NCBI GenBank assembly: GCA_028286345.1
Contig: JAQBRT010000001.1
Span: 754,567 to 818,566 of the forward strand
Direction: 5' to 3'
Length of the DNA: 64,000 bases
From: Candidatus Saccharimonadota bacterium
GTDB taxonomy: Bacteria; Patescibacteriota; Saccharimonadia; Saccharimonadales; UBA4665
Shown: piece by piece, positions 40,265 to 49,119 of the stretch
How positions within the stretch are numbered: position 1 is the stretch's first letter
Layout: each line of letters opens with the position of its first letter
Translations under genes and position numbers: made by a program
Notes under the pieces: generated by a model
Databases searched by the model: none
What the model was told of the DNA's origin: nothing
What the model saw: the letters and a program-made list of their open reading frames with translations, nothing else

Positions 40265-40839
40265 TACTTAGATTTCTTTTTGTGGTCGTAGTAGCTGAGT
40301 TGGCGGCGGAGTTGGTCTAGGCGGACGATTTTGTCATCAAACACCTTGAGCAGGCTACTGAACTGCCAGTTGGGGGTCATGATGTGAGCAAGCTTACCCT
40401 GCTCTTGCAGGTATTCGGCCAGGCTAAAGAAGTCGCCGTCACCGGAAACGATGATGGCTTTATCGTAGTTGGGCATTTCTTTCATGGCATAGAGGACAAG
40501 CTCGGTGTCGACGTTGCCCTTGATGAGTGGCTTCTCTTTTTCGACTGGGTTATCGCTATTTTTGGTTTCGGCAACGGCCTTGTCGTTTTCAGGGTTAGAG
40601 ATTTCTAGCGTTGGTTTGAGGACCACTAAAAAGCCGAGCTCGTACATGTATTCGTAGAGTGATTCGTTGTCGAACATGTAGCCAATGAACATGTAGGCAT
40701 GGGTAACACCGTATTTTTCTTGGAGAAAGAGGCGGAACTTGCGCCAGTCCATCTTCCAGCCATTGCGTTGGATGCCAAGGTTGAGGTTTTGGCTGTCGAT
40801 AAATGCGTAGACATTGGGCTTTTGAGATCTGCGGGCCAT
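40264..40839 (-). CDS. NYN-domain (PIN-like) ribonuclease
   Basis: 191 residues of the LabA/DUF88 type. Acidic residues of the active site are seen in YAFIDSQNL, GNVDTELVLYAM and IIVSGDGDFFSLAEYLQ. Members are putative metal-dependent RNases in RNA processing. TACACT preceded by TGC ends six bases before the ATG, the leaderless pattern. A Lys-rich C-terminus (DHKKKSK) could bind RNA. Confidence 0.88.
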   Translation of the reverse strand: MARRSQKPNVYAFIDSQNLNLGIQRNGWKMDWRKFRLFLQEKYGVTHAYMFIGYMFDNESLYEYMYELGFLVVLKPTLEISNPENDKAVAETKNSDNPVEKEKPLIKGNVDTELVLYAMKEMPNYDKAIIVSGDGDFFSLAEYLQEQGKLAHIMTPNWQFSSLLKVFDDKIVRLDQLRRQLSYYDHKKKSK

Positions 40840-40860
40840 GACAGTAGTGTAGCACCAGGG

Positions 40861-41388
40861 CTAGCGATATCCGAATACCCTATACGGTACCCGCAGCTGC
40901 CTAGCCAGCCGCCACGCCTCATTTGTCAGCAGTGCTAGCGCCGGAATGTAGATCAGGGCCAGCAAGGCAGCCGGCGTGTGCAGCAGGTCCAGGAGGCGTC
41001 CCAGGCCCGGAGCCACTGCAATGACCCTGCCCTGCACCAGCCGCGGCGGAATGGCTTGGTCGGGACGGCTCAGGGCATCACCTTTTGTGGTGAGCCAGCC
41101 AGTTTGCTTGTTAATGTGCGTGATGCGATGTGCGATGGTGACGCCCGGGTTACCAGGACTTTGGTAGCGGACGATATCGCCAGGCCGGTAGGTTGGCATT
41201 GGGCTGACGAGCAAGGCATCGCCAGTCGAGAACAAGGGCCGCATGCTGCCTGACTGCACTGCTACGATACGCCCACCGTTGCCGTACCAGAGTGCCAGAC
41301 AGCCGGCGCCGGTGAACAGTAGTGCGAGCAGCATGGCGCCGCTGGCGATACTCAGGCTGTGAAAGGTTTTCTGAAGCATCTTGGGCAA
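40861..41388 (-). CDS. SipW-type (Ser-His) signal peptidase I
   Basis: 175 residues with an N-terminal membrane helix (about 13-35) and a C-terminal helix pair. The nucleophile lies in VQSGSMRPLFSTGD. The second box reads TIAHRITH with His where bacterial enzymes have Lys, as in SipW and eukaryotic signal peptidases. TTKGDAL is box D. SipW enzymes process TasA/camelysin-type fibre proteins, and the gene just upstream encodes a candidate for exactly that. Confidence 0.88.
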   Translation of the reverse strand: MPKMLQKTFHSLSIASGAMLLALLFTGAGCLALWYGNGGRIVAVQSGSMRPLFSTGDALLVSPMPTYRPGDIVRYQSPGNPGVTIAHRITHINKQTGWLTTKGDALSRPDQAIPPRLVQGRVIAVAPGLGRLLDLLHTPAALLALIYIPALALLTNEAWRLARQLRVPYRVFGYR

Positions 41389-41391
41389 CCA

Positions 41392-41973
41392 TTAATTGGT
41401 TACCGCAGTGCCACTAAAGCTGAAGTCGATGTTGCCAATGGTAGCACTCGGACCGGTGACGGCATCGCTGGCCATCTGGATTTGCAGCGTGTACTGGCTA
41501 ACAACATTTGGGTTGAGCTGGCTCGGGCTAGTGATGGTTGCGCCGCCGGTGGTTGATGAGTCAATGAGCGATTGCATGCTAAAAGTTTGGCTTTGGCCAG
41601 TCGTCAATTTGAGGATGACATTGACCTTGCTGAGGTCGGCATTATCGGGATTACTTGGGGGACTGCTGACGGCAAGTTTTAGGGAGAGCGGCGTGCCGCC
41701 AGCATTCTTGAGATAAACCGGGAAGCCGCCACTTGGCATGGCCTGCCCACCAGGGATTAGGTTAGCAAAGACAAAACCGGTCTGGGAATTGGAATATGTG
41801 GTCCCGTCATTGCTAACTTGTAAATTGGCCGTAGCCGTCTGGATAACGTTACCGGTAAGTTTGCTCTGCTGGCTTTGCAAACCGGCAAAAGTCACACCAC
41901 CAGTCACCACGGCGACAGCCGCCACAACCAACACGGCTCTCATAATCGGTACTATTTGGCGTTTGTGGGTCAT
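41392..41973 (-). CDS. TasA/camelysin-like exported protein
   Basis: 193 residues. A long signal peptide (about 1-33, ending near TFAGLQSQ), then LTGNVIQTATANLQVS and a beta-rich domain (VYLKNAGGTPLSLKLAV) that resembles SipW-dependent TasA/CalY proteins. The start has CGGAG upstream. The SipW-type peptidase begins 3 bp after its stop, so the two are translated together. In Bacillus this pair builds amyloid fibres of the biofilm. Fibre formation here is inference. Confidence 0.75.
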   Translation of the reverse strand: MTHKRQIVPIMRAVLVVAAVAVVTGGVTFAGLQSQQSKLTGNVIQTATANLQVSNDGTTYSNSQTGFVFANLIPGGQAMPSGGFPVYLKNAGGTPLSLKLAVSSPPSNPDNADLSKVNVILKLTTGQSQTFSMQSLIDSSTTGGATITSPSQLNPNVVSQYTLQIQMASDAVTGPSATIGNIDFSFSGTAVTN

Positions 41974-42128
41974 GGCACTGGCTCCGTTTAGGTAGTGCCG
42001 CCAGCATGCACTGCCCTACCCGGCTGCGTCAAAACTTTATGCAACTTATTGGACCACTAAAACTACTTTTTGTATAATTTACCCCTGTTACCATACAGGG
42101 TGCACCATAAAAGGTGGTTAAGAATTAG

Positions 42129-43664
42129 TTAAGAAACGTCATTGAGTTTGATCAGTTTGAGGATGTCGTCGGCGTATTTTTCGACCTTGCTTTTACCAAA
42201 GCCGGGCATGGCTAGTAGCTGCCCTGGCGTTGCCGGCTTGACGCTGGCCACAGCCATGAGCGTGGTGTTGTGGGCAATCATATAGGGCGCTACATTATCG
42301 GCTTTAGCCCGGCGCAGGCGCCAAGCTTTGAGCTGTTCAAACAATATTGGGTCAAAGCCGGTAGGTTCGGCTGAGGCATCGGCAGCGGTAAAGACTTCGT
42401 CGGCAATGTCGTCGGTTACATTAGCTAAGTTAGTTGAGGAACGGCGTAGCTCGGCGTCGAGTGTATGAATCTGCGGGTGCATGCGTAGCGCCTGGCCGTT
42501 AATGCCTTTCAAATACAAACCATCAAGCGAACGGACACGTGACAGTGCAACGTAGCCCATGCCAGGTGTGAATGCCCGGCTAAGATCAATCTCCGCAGCA
42601 TCTAGGCTCAGGCCCTGCGACTTATGAATGGTGATTGCCCACGCCAGGCGCAGTGGCAACTGGGCGACTTCGGCGCGGACGCGGCCGTCCTCGCTCAAGG
42701 ACCATGAATGCTGCTGGACTTTAATAATCCGGCCGGCAGTTAGGGCTACAACTGGCGTGTCGCCTTCAAAATCAATCACCTGCCCGCGGCTGCCGTTGAC
42801 GAACCCTTCTTGAAAATTATTGGCCACAAACATTACTTCGGCGCCAACTTTAAGCTCTAATACCTCCGGTGCTAGCACGCTTTTCATGAGTGTCTCAACC
42901 TTGGGTTTATTGCCTTTGGTGACCATGTGGTAAGTACGGACATCTGTTGGCAATATGCCAAGGTGGTGCTGGTTAATCGATTCTACATCAACGTTGTGAG
43001 CGTAGAGGCGCGTGACGGGCGTGTGTGATGCCGGCTGTTCTTCGAGGCGCTCAACTAATAATAAGCGGTGGCGTTCTGTGAAGTTATTCTTACGCATAGC
43101 TTCGAGCAGGTCTAGCAAACCATCTTCGTCGGCCTGCCGGTGCTGCTCGGTTATGTAGCAAACTTGCAAGTCCAGCTCGGCCCAAGCGGTGCTAAGGTGC
43201 ACAAACTCAAAGTCGCTGCGGCCGCGGCTGACTGGTGGTAACTGGAATAAGTCGCCGACCAAAATAACCTGCATGCCGCCAAACGGCGCATCGCTGCCAC
43301 GTAGTAATTTGGCCAGCTGGCTGACCATATCCAAGCGGTAACCGTGGAGCATAGAAACCTCATCAATCACCAATGTATCGACGGCGTTGTAGCGCTTAGC
43401 CAATTTGTCGCTGTCGCCAAGGCGCTCTAGGTCGTAGTCATTTAAAGCATCAAGGATCCCCAGGCCGGACCACGAGTGGATAGTAGTCCCGCCAAGATGA
43501 GTTGCGGCAATGCCGGTGCTGGCCGTGACAGCCACCCGCTTGCCCGCCCGCTCGGCGCGCTTTACAAACTCGTTTAAGACGTAGGTTTTGCCAGCACCAG
43601 GCGCACCCGTCAGAAAGACGTTTGCCCCACTCATCATCACCGCTAGTGCTTGTTTCTGCCTCAT
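42129..43664 (-). CDS. Pif1-like superfamily 1 helicase with HRDC domain
   Basis: 511 residues. Walker A is GAPGAGKTYVLNEF, Walker B LVIDEVSML, motif III ILVGDLFQLPPV, and the C-terminal motifs include AWAITIHKSQGLSLD and GYVALSRVRSLDGL. An HRDC-like domain ends the protein (about 430-511, LRRAKADNVAPYMIAHNTTLMAV then LLAMPGFGKSKVEKY). Pif1 enzymes unwind DNA 5' to 3', often at G-quadruplexes or stalled forks, and the HRDC domain is normally found on RecQ. Confidence 0.92.
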   Translation of the reverse strand: MRQKQALAVMMSGANVFLTGAPGAGKTYVLNEFVKRAERAGKRVAVTASTGIAATHLGGTTIHSWSGLGILDALNDYDLERLGDSDKLAKRYNAVDTLVIDEVSMLHGYRLDMVSQLAKLLRGSDAPFGGMQVILVGDLFQLPPVSRGRSDFEFVHLSTAWAELDLQVCYITEQHRQADEDGLLDLLEAMRKNNFTERHRLLLVERLEEQPASHTPVTRLYAHNVDVESINQHHLGILPTDVRTYHMVTKGNKPKVETLMKSVLAPEVLELKVGAEVMFVANNFQEGFVNGSRGQVIDFEGDTPVVALTAGRIIKVQQHSWSLSEDGRVRAEVAQLPLRLAWAITIHKSQGLSLDAAEIDLSRAFTPGMGYVALSRVRSLDGLYLKGINGQALRMHPQIHTLDAELRRSSTNLANVTDDIADEVFTAADASAEPTGFDPILFEQLKAWRLRRAKADNVAPYMIAHNTTLMAVASVKPATPGQLLAMPGFGKSKVEKYADDILKLIKLNDVS

Positions 43665-43692
43665 GTAGACTCCAATTGTAGCACTATAGGTC

Positions 43693-44757
43693 TTAGATGC
43701 CGGCTAACAGTTCGTCTTCTTCATTAACTTTTAAGATTTTCTTGCTTTTGATCTCGTAGCGCAGTCCGGTCACCGGTGATTCCACGTAATCGTCATTCAT
43801 GTGATTGATGAACTTCATCATGTCTTTTTCATCCAAGATAATGATGGCGCCAGAGTCGTCGGACATTAAGCCGGTGCCAAGGTCGTCAGATTGCTCTAAC
43901 AATTCTTCTTGTTTCACTAATCCAGGCGTTGAATTTTGCAATTTTTTGATGGCAGGCTTGTTGTCTTTTACTAGTGACTGCAATGTTAAGCCTTCGGCAA
44001 AACTGAGGCGATAGGCACTCTCAATTTCACGCACCATGCTGTCGGCGATGCTCTGCTCTTTGGCGTCATATCCAAACAAAGCTTTTAGTTTGGGCTGAGA
44101 AAACACGTACATGTCCTGGTCGAGCACCAGCAGCTGGTTGTCGGTTGGCACGCGCAGCGCGGCCTCGGCGTCAAATGGCACCATCTTGCCATCACGCATC
44201 ATCCAGCCGGTGTTGCCTTTAATAATCTGCGACTGCGGCAACGCCTTAATAATATAAAATGACTGCTTCAGTTCCGGGTGTTTAACCCGTGCCACGACGC
44301 CCTTGATGCGCTTGATATCATGCGTCTCTTCATTAAACAGCTCCATGGCCGATTCCTGCGTCTTCACAAAGTTGAGCAGCTCTTGCGCCTGTTTTACGTT
44401 TTTGGTGCGAGTACGCTGTAAGACATTTTTCTCTGCCTCGGCGTCCTCAAAGCCGCGAACAATCAAACCCATGTCAGCGCCTTCCAAAACGTATTCCATC
44501 AGTCCGTCAGTAAAGATCGGCTCCATTTGCTTGTCGAGTACCGGGCTGCGCTGCGTCTTGTAAACCACAAAGTTTTTGTTAAACAAAAACAGGTCAAACT
44601 TGAGCTCGTCCTTAAACTGCACAAGGTTGTTGGCCCAGGCAAAGACGTCGCTCTCGGTGTAGTTGGCATCTGCTGCGGCATCATCTGCCAGGATATCCGT
44701 TGCCACGGCTTGGTTGGTTATTATCTCTTTTGGCTTTGGTGCTTCGGGTACATTCAT
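43693..44757 (-). CDS. Hypothetical protein, possibly KwaB/DUF4868-like
   Basis: 354 residues, soluble. The layout, with FKFDLFLFNK-like strands early, an acidic helical middle and the sequence DNQLLVLDQDMYVFSQPKLKALFGYD followed by a helical C-terminal third, recalls KwaB of the Kiwa defence system. I cannot confirm it. No KwaA-type four-helix membrane gene is next to it, and the downstream neighbour is the Pif1 helicase. TAGAAT ends nine bases before the ATG. Confidence 0.5.
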   Translation of the reverse strand: MNVPEAPKPKEIITNQAVATDILADDAAADANYTESDVFAWANNLVQFKDELKFDLFLFNKNFVVYKTQRSPVLDKQMEPIFTDGLMEYVLEGADMGLIVRGFEDAEAEKNVLQRTRTKNVKQAQELLNFVKTQESAMELFNEETHDIKRIKGVVARVKHPELKQSFYIIKALPQSQIIKGNTGWMMRDGKMVPFDAEAALRVPTDNQLLVLDQDMYVFSQPKLKALFGYDAKEQSIADSMVREIESAYRLSFAEGLTLQSLVKDNKPAIKKLQNSTPGLVKQEELLEQSDDLGTGLMSDDSGAIIILDEKDMMKFINHMNDDYVESPVTGLRYEIKSKKILKVNEEDELLAGI

Positions 44758-44859
44758 ATCCGGTCTATTCTACTAGACCTCGGCACTTAAATCTGCTGTA
44801 AAATTGCCTGCTTGTTAAAAATCTGGAATATTAAAACCGATACAACGGTAGTGATTGAG

Positions 44860-46065
44860 TTATGAGCGAGCGCTGGATCTGCGGCGAAGTAAATGATGCC
44901 AGAAATGTACAGGGCTTAAAAAATTACTGCTACGCCGGGCTTCGGTTTGGACGACAGTAAGTGGCCTAGTCCTTTCTTGTAAAACTCCGTAGTTCGTCTC
45001 CACTCCCGCTTGTTCTTTTAATAATTGGTCAATTGCTCTCAGCATATTAAAGGCTTTTCGAACATCCTTATCAAGTTCTTTCCGGCGTTGTTTGGGTAGT
45101 GGCTGGTTGACTATGGGGAGCGACCAGATACTAAGCGCATGGTCGGCATCGGTGAGCGGGCCCGCAATCGTGTCATGGTTCGGTCGGATTACATAGGCCT
45201 CCCCAAAGCGCAGCTTGATAGGTTCGAGCATCAGCTCACCGACTTCAATTTCATCGTCTTCAAGCTCGGTTTCCGACTCATCCACCTCAACCCTTTCGTC
45301 TTCCTCGATCATTTCCGGATCGATGATGTGGGTGCTCAGTTTGCAATTGAGTTCGTTGCAGGTGCAGTATGCCCGAACTTCATCACCAGCTGCGTCGAGC
45401 CAGATAAATTTTTCATGTACGGTGAGATCTTCTTCGAACTGAGCAATCATGAATTCGGTTTTATGTATTGCTGTCCAGCGCAATTTAGCGGCGTATGCAA
45501 CCGCTTGGGAGGGAGTAAATCGCTCCAGCTCGTCATCAGGCTCAAAGGCATCTTCAAAACTACCGCCATGCGCCAAAACTGCTGCCGCAGCTTGGTCTTC
45601 GGTTTCTTGGTTGTACGCAAATAACTCTACCGCGAGTGTATCAGGCAGTGATGCGCCATGGTATGTAACACTGGCACTCAAAATGTAGCGCACCACCGGC
45701 TGCCAGGTGCTGGGAAATTTACTTTCTTTATCTCGTTTGAGGGCCGCCCGAACAGAGTCAAAATTAGTAATCTCATAATGGCGCGTGGCCCCAAACTCGT
45801 ATTCAGTTTTAATGGTGGCAGCATTGAGTTTATCAACATCTGTGTAGGGTATGCCCGCTTGGTCTACGCGCACCACTTCGCTTTCGGCAACATCGCTGGT
45901 TGCTAATACAAATTGCACTTCGCGAGCGAGTTCGTCCCGGAAGTCGCCGTTGCGAAACGCTAATTTACGAAGCGATTCGACCAGTAGTTCTTCGGTGAGT
46001 GGGCCGCCAAACTGCTCTTGGAGCGTCGGGTATTTATCCCCAAAAGCTTCTTGCGGAACAGCAGT
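44860..46065 (-). CDS. Hypothetical acidic protein with Cys cluster
   Basis: About 401 residues, not recognised. It has a very acidic stretch (about 250-285, EEDERVEVDESETELEDDE) preceded by YCTCNELNCKLSTH, a possible metal site, and a basic C-terminus (LLRRRSSARS). GTG at 46065 is preferred as start because it follows the stop of the upstream 43-residue ORF by one base. A GTG at 46083 is an alternative. The N-terminal 40 residues are helical. Confidence 0.7.
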   Translation of the reverse strand, partial: TAVPQEAFGDKYPTLQEQFGGPLTEELLVESLRKLAFRNGDFRDELAREVQFVLATSDVAESEVVRVDQAGIPYTDVDKLNAATIKTEYEFGATRHYEITNFDSVRAALKRDKESKFPSTWQPVVRYILSASVTYHGASLPDTLAVELFAYNQETEDQAAAAVLAHGGSFEDAFEPDDELERFTPSQAVAYAAKLRWTAIHKTEFMIAQFEEDLTVHEKFIWLDAAGDEVRAYCTCNELNCKLSTHIIDPEMIEEDERVEVDESETELEDDEIEVGELMLEPIKLRFGEAYVIRPNHDTIAGPLTDADHALSIWSLPIVNQPLPKQRRKELDKDVRKAFNMLRAIDQLLKEQAGVETNYGVLQERTRPLTVVQTEARRSSNFLSPVHFWHHLLRRRSSARS

Positions 46066-46069
46066 CACG

Positions 46070-46201
46070 TTAGAATCCCTCACGCGTCATATTGCTCTCA
46101 TCATACACTAGTTTTCTAAGCCATGGCCCAAGATCGAAAGTATGCCCAACTGAATCCAGATCCACAGCAATTGTGTCAAGGTCTGGAACCTGTTCACTCA
46201 T
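46070..46201 (-). CDS. 43-residue ORF between glyS and the 44860 gene
   Basis: MSEQVPDLDTIAVDLDSVGH and onward to TREGF, acidic and soluble. It starts 3 bp after the glyS stop and ends 4 bp before the GTG of the next gene, so it fills the gap exactly. This spacing supports a real, translationally coupled small gene. Confidence 0.55.
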   Translation of the reverse strand: MSEQVPDLDTIAVDLDSVGHTFDLGPWLRKLVYDESNMTREGF

Positions 46202-46204
46202 GGC

Positions 46205-47605
46205 TTATTTAGATAGTTTGGCTACCAATTCTGCAATCTTAACGCGCTCTTGTTCAGTGGTATCGCGGTTGCGGACGGTTACGGTGTCTGCAGTCTCGCC
46301 TTCAAGTGTTTCAAAGTCGATGACGACGCAGTAAGGCGTGCCAATTTCGTCTTGGCGGCGGTAACGCTTGCCGATGTTGCCGTTGTCGTCCCACATGACG
46401 TTACCGAATTCTTTTTTAAGCATGGTGTAGACTTCGCGTGCTTTGGCGACTAGCTCGGGCTTGTTCTTAAGCAGCGGCGAGACGGCAACTTTGACAGGAG
46501 CGAGGTGCTCTGGCAGCTTGAGATACTCGCGTTTTTCGCCATTTACTTCGTCGACGGTGTAAGCAGCGGACAGGACGGCCATAATGGCACGCTCTAAGCC
46601 AAAGCTTGGCTCGATAACATGTGGCACAAATGGTGCGCTGCCGTCTTTGGGGCGATATTCCAAATTCTTGCCGGACACGCGCTGGATGTTCTGCAAGTCA
46701 AAGTCGGTGCGATATGCTAGGCCAAGCAGTTCTTCGCGGCCAATTGGAAAATCAAACTCAAAGTCGATGGTTCGCTTGCTGTAGTGGGCGCGGTCGGTTT
46801 CTGGAACTTCTAGTTCATGGACTGAGTCGTCTGGTAAGCCAAGGGCTTTGCACCATTCGTGTACGGCTTTGACCCACTTTTCAAACTCGGCTTCCCACTG
46901 GTCCGGGTGCACAAAGTACTCGATCTCCATCTGTTCAAACTCGCGCGAGCGGAAGACAAAGTCGCGCGGGCTAATTTCGTTGCGGAAAGCCTTGCCCTGT
47001 TGCGCCAAACCAAATGGCAGGTCTGGATAAATCGTGTCGACAACGTTTTTGAAGTTCGTGAAAATACCCTGGGCTGTTTCTGGGCGTAAATACGATACGC
47101 TGCTTGGTTCGTAGGTAATTGCTTTGCGGCCTTCAAGGTCAACACGGCCTCGGTTCTCTTCGTCTGCATCTATCGGTGCACCGATTGTGAGTTCTTCGCC
47201 TTGGTTGGGGCCAATGAAAGTTTTGAACATCATGTTGAATGCTCTAGGCTCGCCGAAAGTGCCAGTTTTGCCGCAAGTCGGGCATTTGCTGGTGTCGATT
47301 TTATCGGCGCGGAAGCGGCCGTGGCAGTTGGAACATTCGACGAGTGGATCGGTGAAAGTGTCGACGTGGCCGCTGGCCTGCCAGACTTTTTGGTTCATTA
47401 AAATGGCAGCGTCGATGCCGAACATGTCGTCGCGGTCTTCGACAAACATTTTCCACCACAGTTGCATAACGTTGCGCTTGAGCTGGACGCCGAGTGGGCC
47501 GTAGTCCCAGGTGCCAGACAGGCCGCCGTAGACGTCGGAACCCGGAAAGATAAAACCGCGGCGCTTGCACAGGCTGACAATATCTTCTAATTTTACGTCG
47601 CTCAT
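46205..47605 (-). CDS. glyS: Glycyl-tRNA synthetase, alpha2 type
   Basis: 466 residues, the single-chain class II form shared with archaea, eukaryotes and some bacteria. RRGFIFPGSDVYGGLSGTWDYGP at the N-terminus, class II motif 2 (AFRNEISPRDFVFRSREFEQME), motif 3 (VIEPSFGLERAIMAVL) and an anticodon-binding domain at the end. A CxxC...CxxC zinc element (ECSNCHGRF, SKCPTCGK) lies at about 90-115. The start overlaps the stop of the 47602 gene (ATGA). Confidence 0.96.
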   Translation of the reverse strand: MSDVKLEDIVSLCKRRGFIFPGSDVYGGLSGTWDYGPLGVQLKRNVMQLWWKMFVEDRDDMFGIDAAILMNQKVWQASGHVDTFTDPLVECSNCHGRFRADKIDTSKCPTCGKTGTFGEPRAFNMMFKTFIGPNQGEELTIGAPIDADEENRGRVDLEGRKAITYEPSSVSYLRPETAQGIFTNFKNVVDTIYPDLPFGLAQQGKAFRNEISPRDFVFRSREFEQMEIEYFVHPDQWEAEFEKWVKAVHEWCKALGLPDDSVHELEVPETDRAHYSKRTIDFEFDFPIGREELLGLAYRTDFDLQNIQRVSGKNLEYRPKDGSAPFVPHVIEPSFGLERAIMAVLSAAYTVDEVNGEKREYLKLPEHLAPVKVAVSPLLKNKPELVAKAREVYTMLKKEFGNVMWDDNGNIGKRYRRQDEIGTPYCVVIDFETLEGETADTVTVRNRDTTEQERVKIAELVAKLSK

Positions 47606-47811
47606 GCTACATCTTCCTCTGCTGTGTTAAGCTCGCCTTCAACTGCTCGTGCGAGTGATTCGCGTATTTCAAATTCTTCGACTGTGCCATCTGCAAATTC
47701 GACACGGGTGTAACGGGTACCTTCGGCATCAACCCAGCGGTGGGTGATGTCATGGCCAACAATTTCGTGCGGTGATACGTAAAAATCTGGCTCGCTCAGT
47801 CTTTCGGGCAT
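47602..47811 (-). CDS. Small hypothetical protein upstream of glyS
   Basis: 69 residues, acidic, beta-type core (GTRYTRVEFADGTVEEFEIRESL), not recognised. Overlaps glyS by 4 bp. TATAAT ends about ten bases before its ATG, so it probably heads the glyS operon. Confidence 0.72.
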   Translation of the reverse strand: MPERLSEPDFYVSPHEIVGHDITHRWVDAEGTRYTRVEFADGTVEEFEIRESLARAVEGELNTAEEDVA

Positions 47812-47847
47812 ATTGGCTATGATTATACCGGTTAAAAACAGATTCGG

Positions 47848-48417
47848 CTACTGCTTGAGGTCGGCTTGTGTTATGAAGTGGACTTGGGGACGCGCGACGA
47901 TACTGGCGCGGACGCTGTGCATGGGGTCGTCGCTGTCAACAAGCGCAGTTGCAACGGTAAGACCAGCCGCTGAAACATCGGCAGAAAATCGTTCGGACTT
48001 TGTGGCCGGGAAATCAACAGCGTAGCGGTCTGAGCCTGCCCCTTCTAGACGATATGATACCTCGCAGATATCTTCGTCATCGGTGTAATAACGGATGTCT
48101 TTAATTGACTGCTGCGCGCGGTTTGGCTTGGCAAAGGCGTAGTTGCCTAATCGCTCGAGGCGAAGTTCATGCTTTTCATCACAGAGGCGCAAAACTGAAT
48201 ATCCGATTAAGTGATTGCGGTCTTTAAATGGCAATCGCTCGAGAATTCCGATAGTAAAAGCCCCGAGCGCACCAAGTTCTGGTGGCTTCCGGCCCAGAAT
48301 ATGCTTTTCTGCCTTAGGGATGCCGCCGCGAACTCCGACATAGCTTTTTGCAATGTAAATCCCCTTGCCTGCGCAAGGTTCTGGGGCTTCAAGATCGTGT
48401 TTGAGAACATCTGCCAT
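47848..48417 (-). CDS. Hypothetical protein
   Basis: 189 residues, soluble, not recognised. Mixed strands and charged turns, with AKSYVGVRGGIPKAEKHILGRKP near the start. TAAACT on the minus strand (48429-48424), which includes the recO stop codon, ends six bases before the ATG, so it has its own leaderless promoter despite lying just after recO. Confidence 0.7.
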   Translation of the reverse strand: MADVLKHDLEAPEPCAGKGIYIAKSYVGVRGGIPKAEKHILGRKPPELGALGAFTIGILERLPFKDRNHLIGYSVLRLCDEKHELRLERLGNYAFAKPNRAQQSIKDIRYYTDDEDICEVSYRLEGAGSDRYAVDFPATKSERFSADVSAAGLTVATALVDSDDPMHSVRASIVARPQVHFITQADLKQ

Positions 48418-48426
48418 GTTAATAGT

Positions 48427-49119
48427 TTAATGCTGCAGCTGGATGCGGCGCAAGCTTTCGAGCAGCGGCTTTACCTGGCCGGCAAATTCTGCTGCCCCCT
48501 GCACTTGCATCAGCGCGTTGGGCTGATGGCCCTGGAACACCAGGCGCAGGAACTTAATTTGGTCAGCGCCAAAGCTGCCGGTTGGGTGCACGGCAAAGGC
48601 CATGTCTTCAAAACTAAAGGTGTAGATTTTGCCCTGCTCCAGTTTTTGGCCTGTAGTGTCACTAAATAAATCGGGTTCGTGGCCACCAAACTTGATCAGT
48701 TGCGCCTCAAACCACAGCCGCACCAAATCAACTGGTAGTGCCGCGTCATTAAGCGCACTAAATGACTGGTCTAACAGGTGGAAATATTCGCTGTCGGGGT
48801 TATCCTCGGTAATTTTGTTTAACAGCTTGATGAGGTCGTAGCCGAGCTGGACGCGGGTAATATCTTGGATAATCTTGCCGTAATGTTTGTCGAGCCGCGC
48901 CGAGATGAGCGTGCCTAGGTCGCCCTTGCCATGCATGTAGGTAATATCGCTGACGCTAAATAATTCAATACCACCGGCCAGTTTGCTTTTGCTTTTGCGC
49001 ACGCCCCTGGCAATCAGGCGCAATTTTCCTGCCTCGGGTGTTAGCAGTGTAACAATCCGGTCGGCTTCGCCGTAGTCGGTGCGGCTTAAAATAATCGCCT
49101 TGGTGGTGAGCTGTTTCAC
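48427..49119 (-). CDS. recO: DNA repair protein RecO
   Basis: 230 residues. The N-terminal OB fold is clear (TTKAIILSRTDYGEADRIVTLLTPEAGKLRLIARGVRKSKS), and a helical domain follows. The four-Cys zinc site of many RecO proteins is absent. RecO anneals single strands and helps load RecA. The start overlaps the stop of the receiver gene. Confidence 0.92.
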   Translation of the reverse strand: MKQLTTKAIILSRTDYGEADRIVTLLTPEAGKLRLIARGVRKSKSKLAGGIELFSVSDITYMHGKGDLGTLISARLDKHYGKIIQDITRVQLGYDLIKLLNKITEDNPDSEYFHLLDQSFSALNDAALPVDLVRLWFEAQLIKFGGHEPDLFSDTTGQKLEQGKIYTFSFEDMAFAVHPTGSFGADQIKFLRLVFQGHQPNALMQVQGAAEFAGQVKPLLESLRRIQLQH

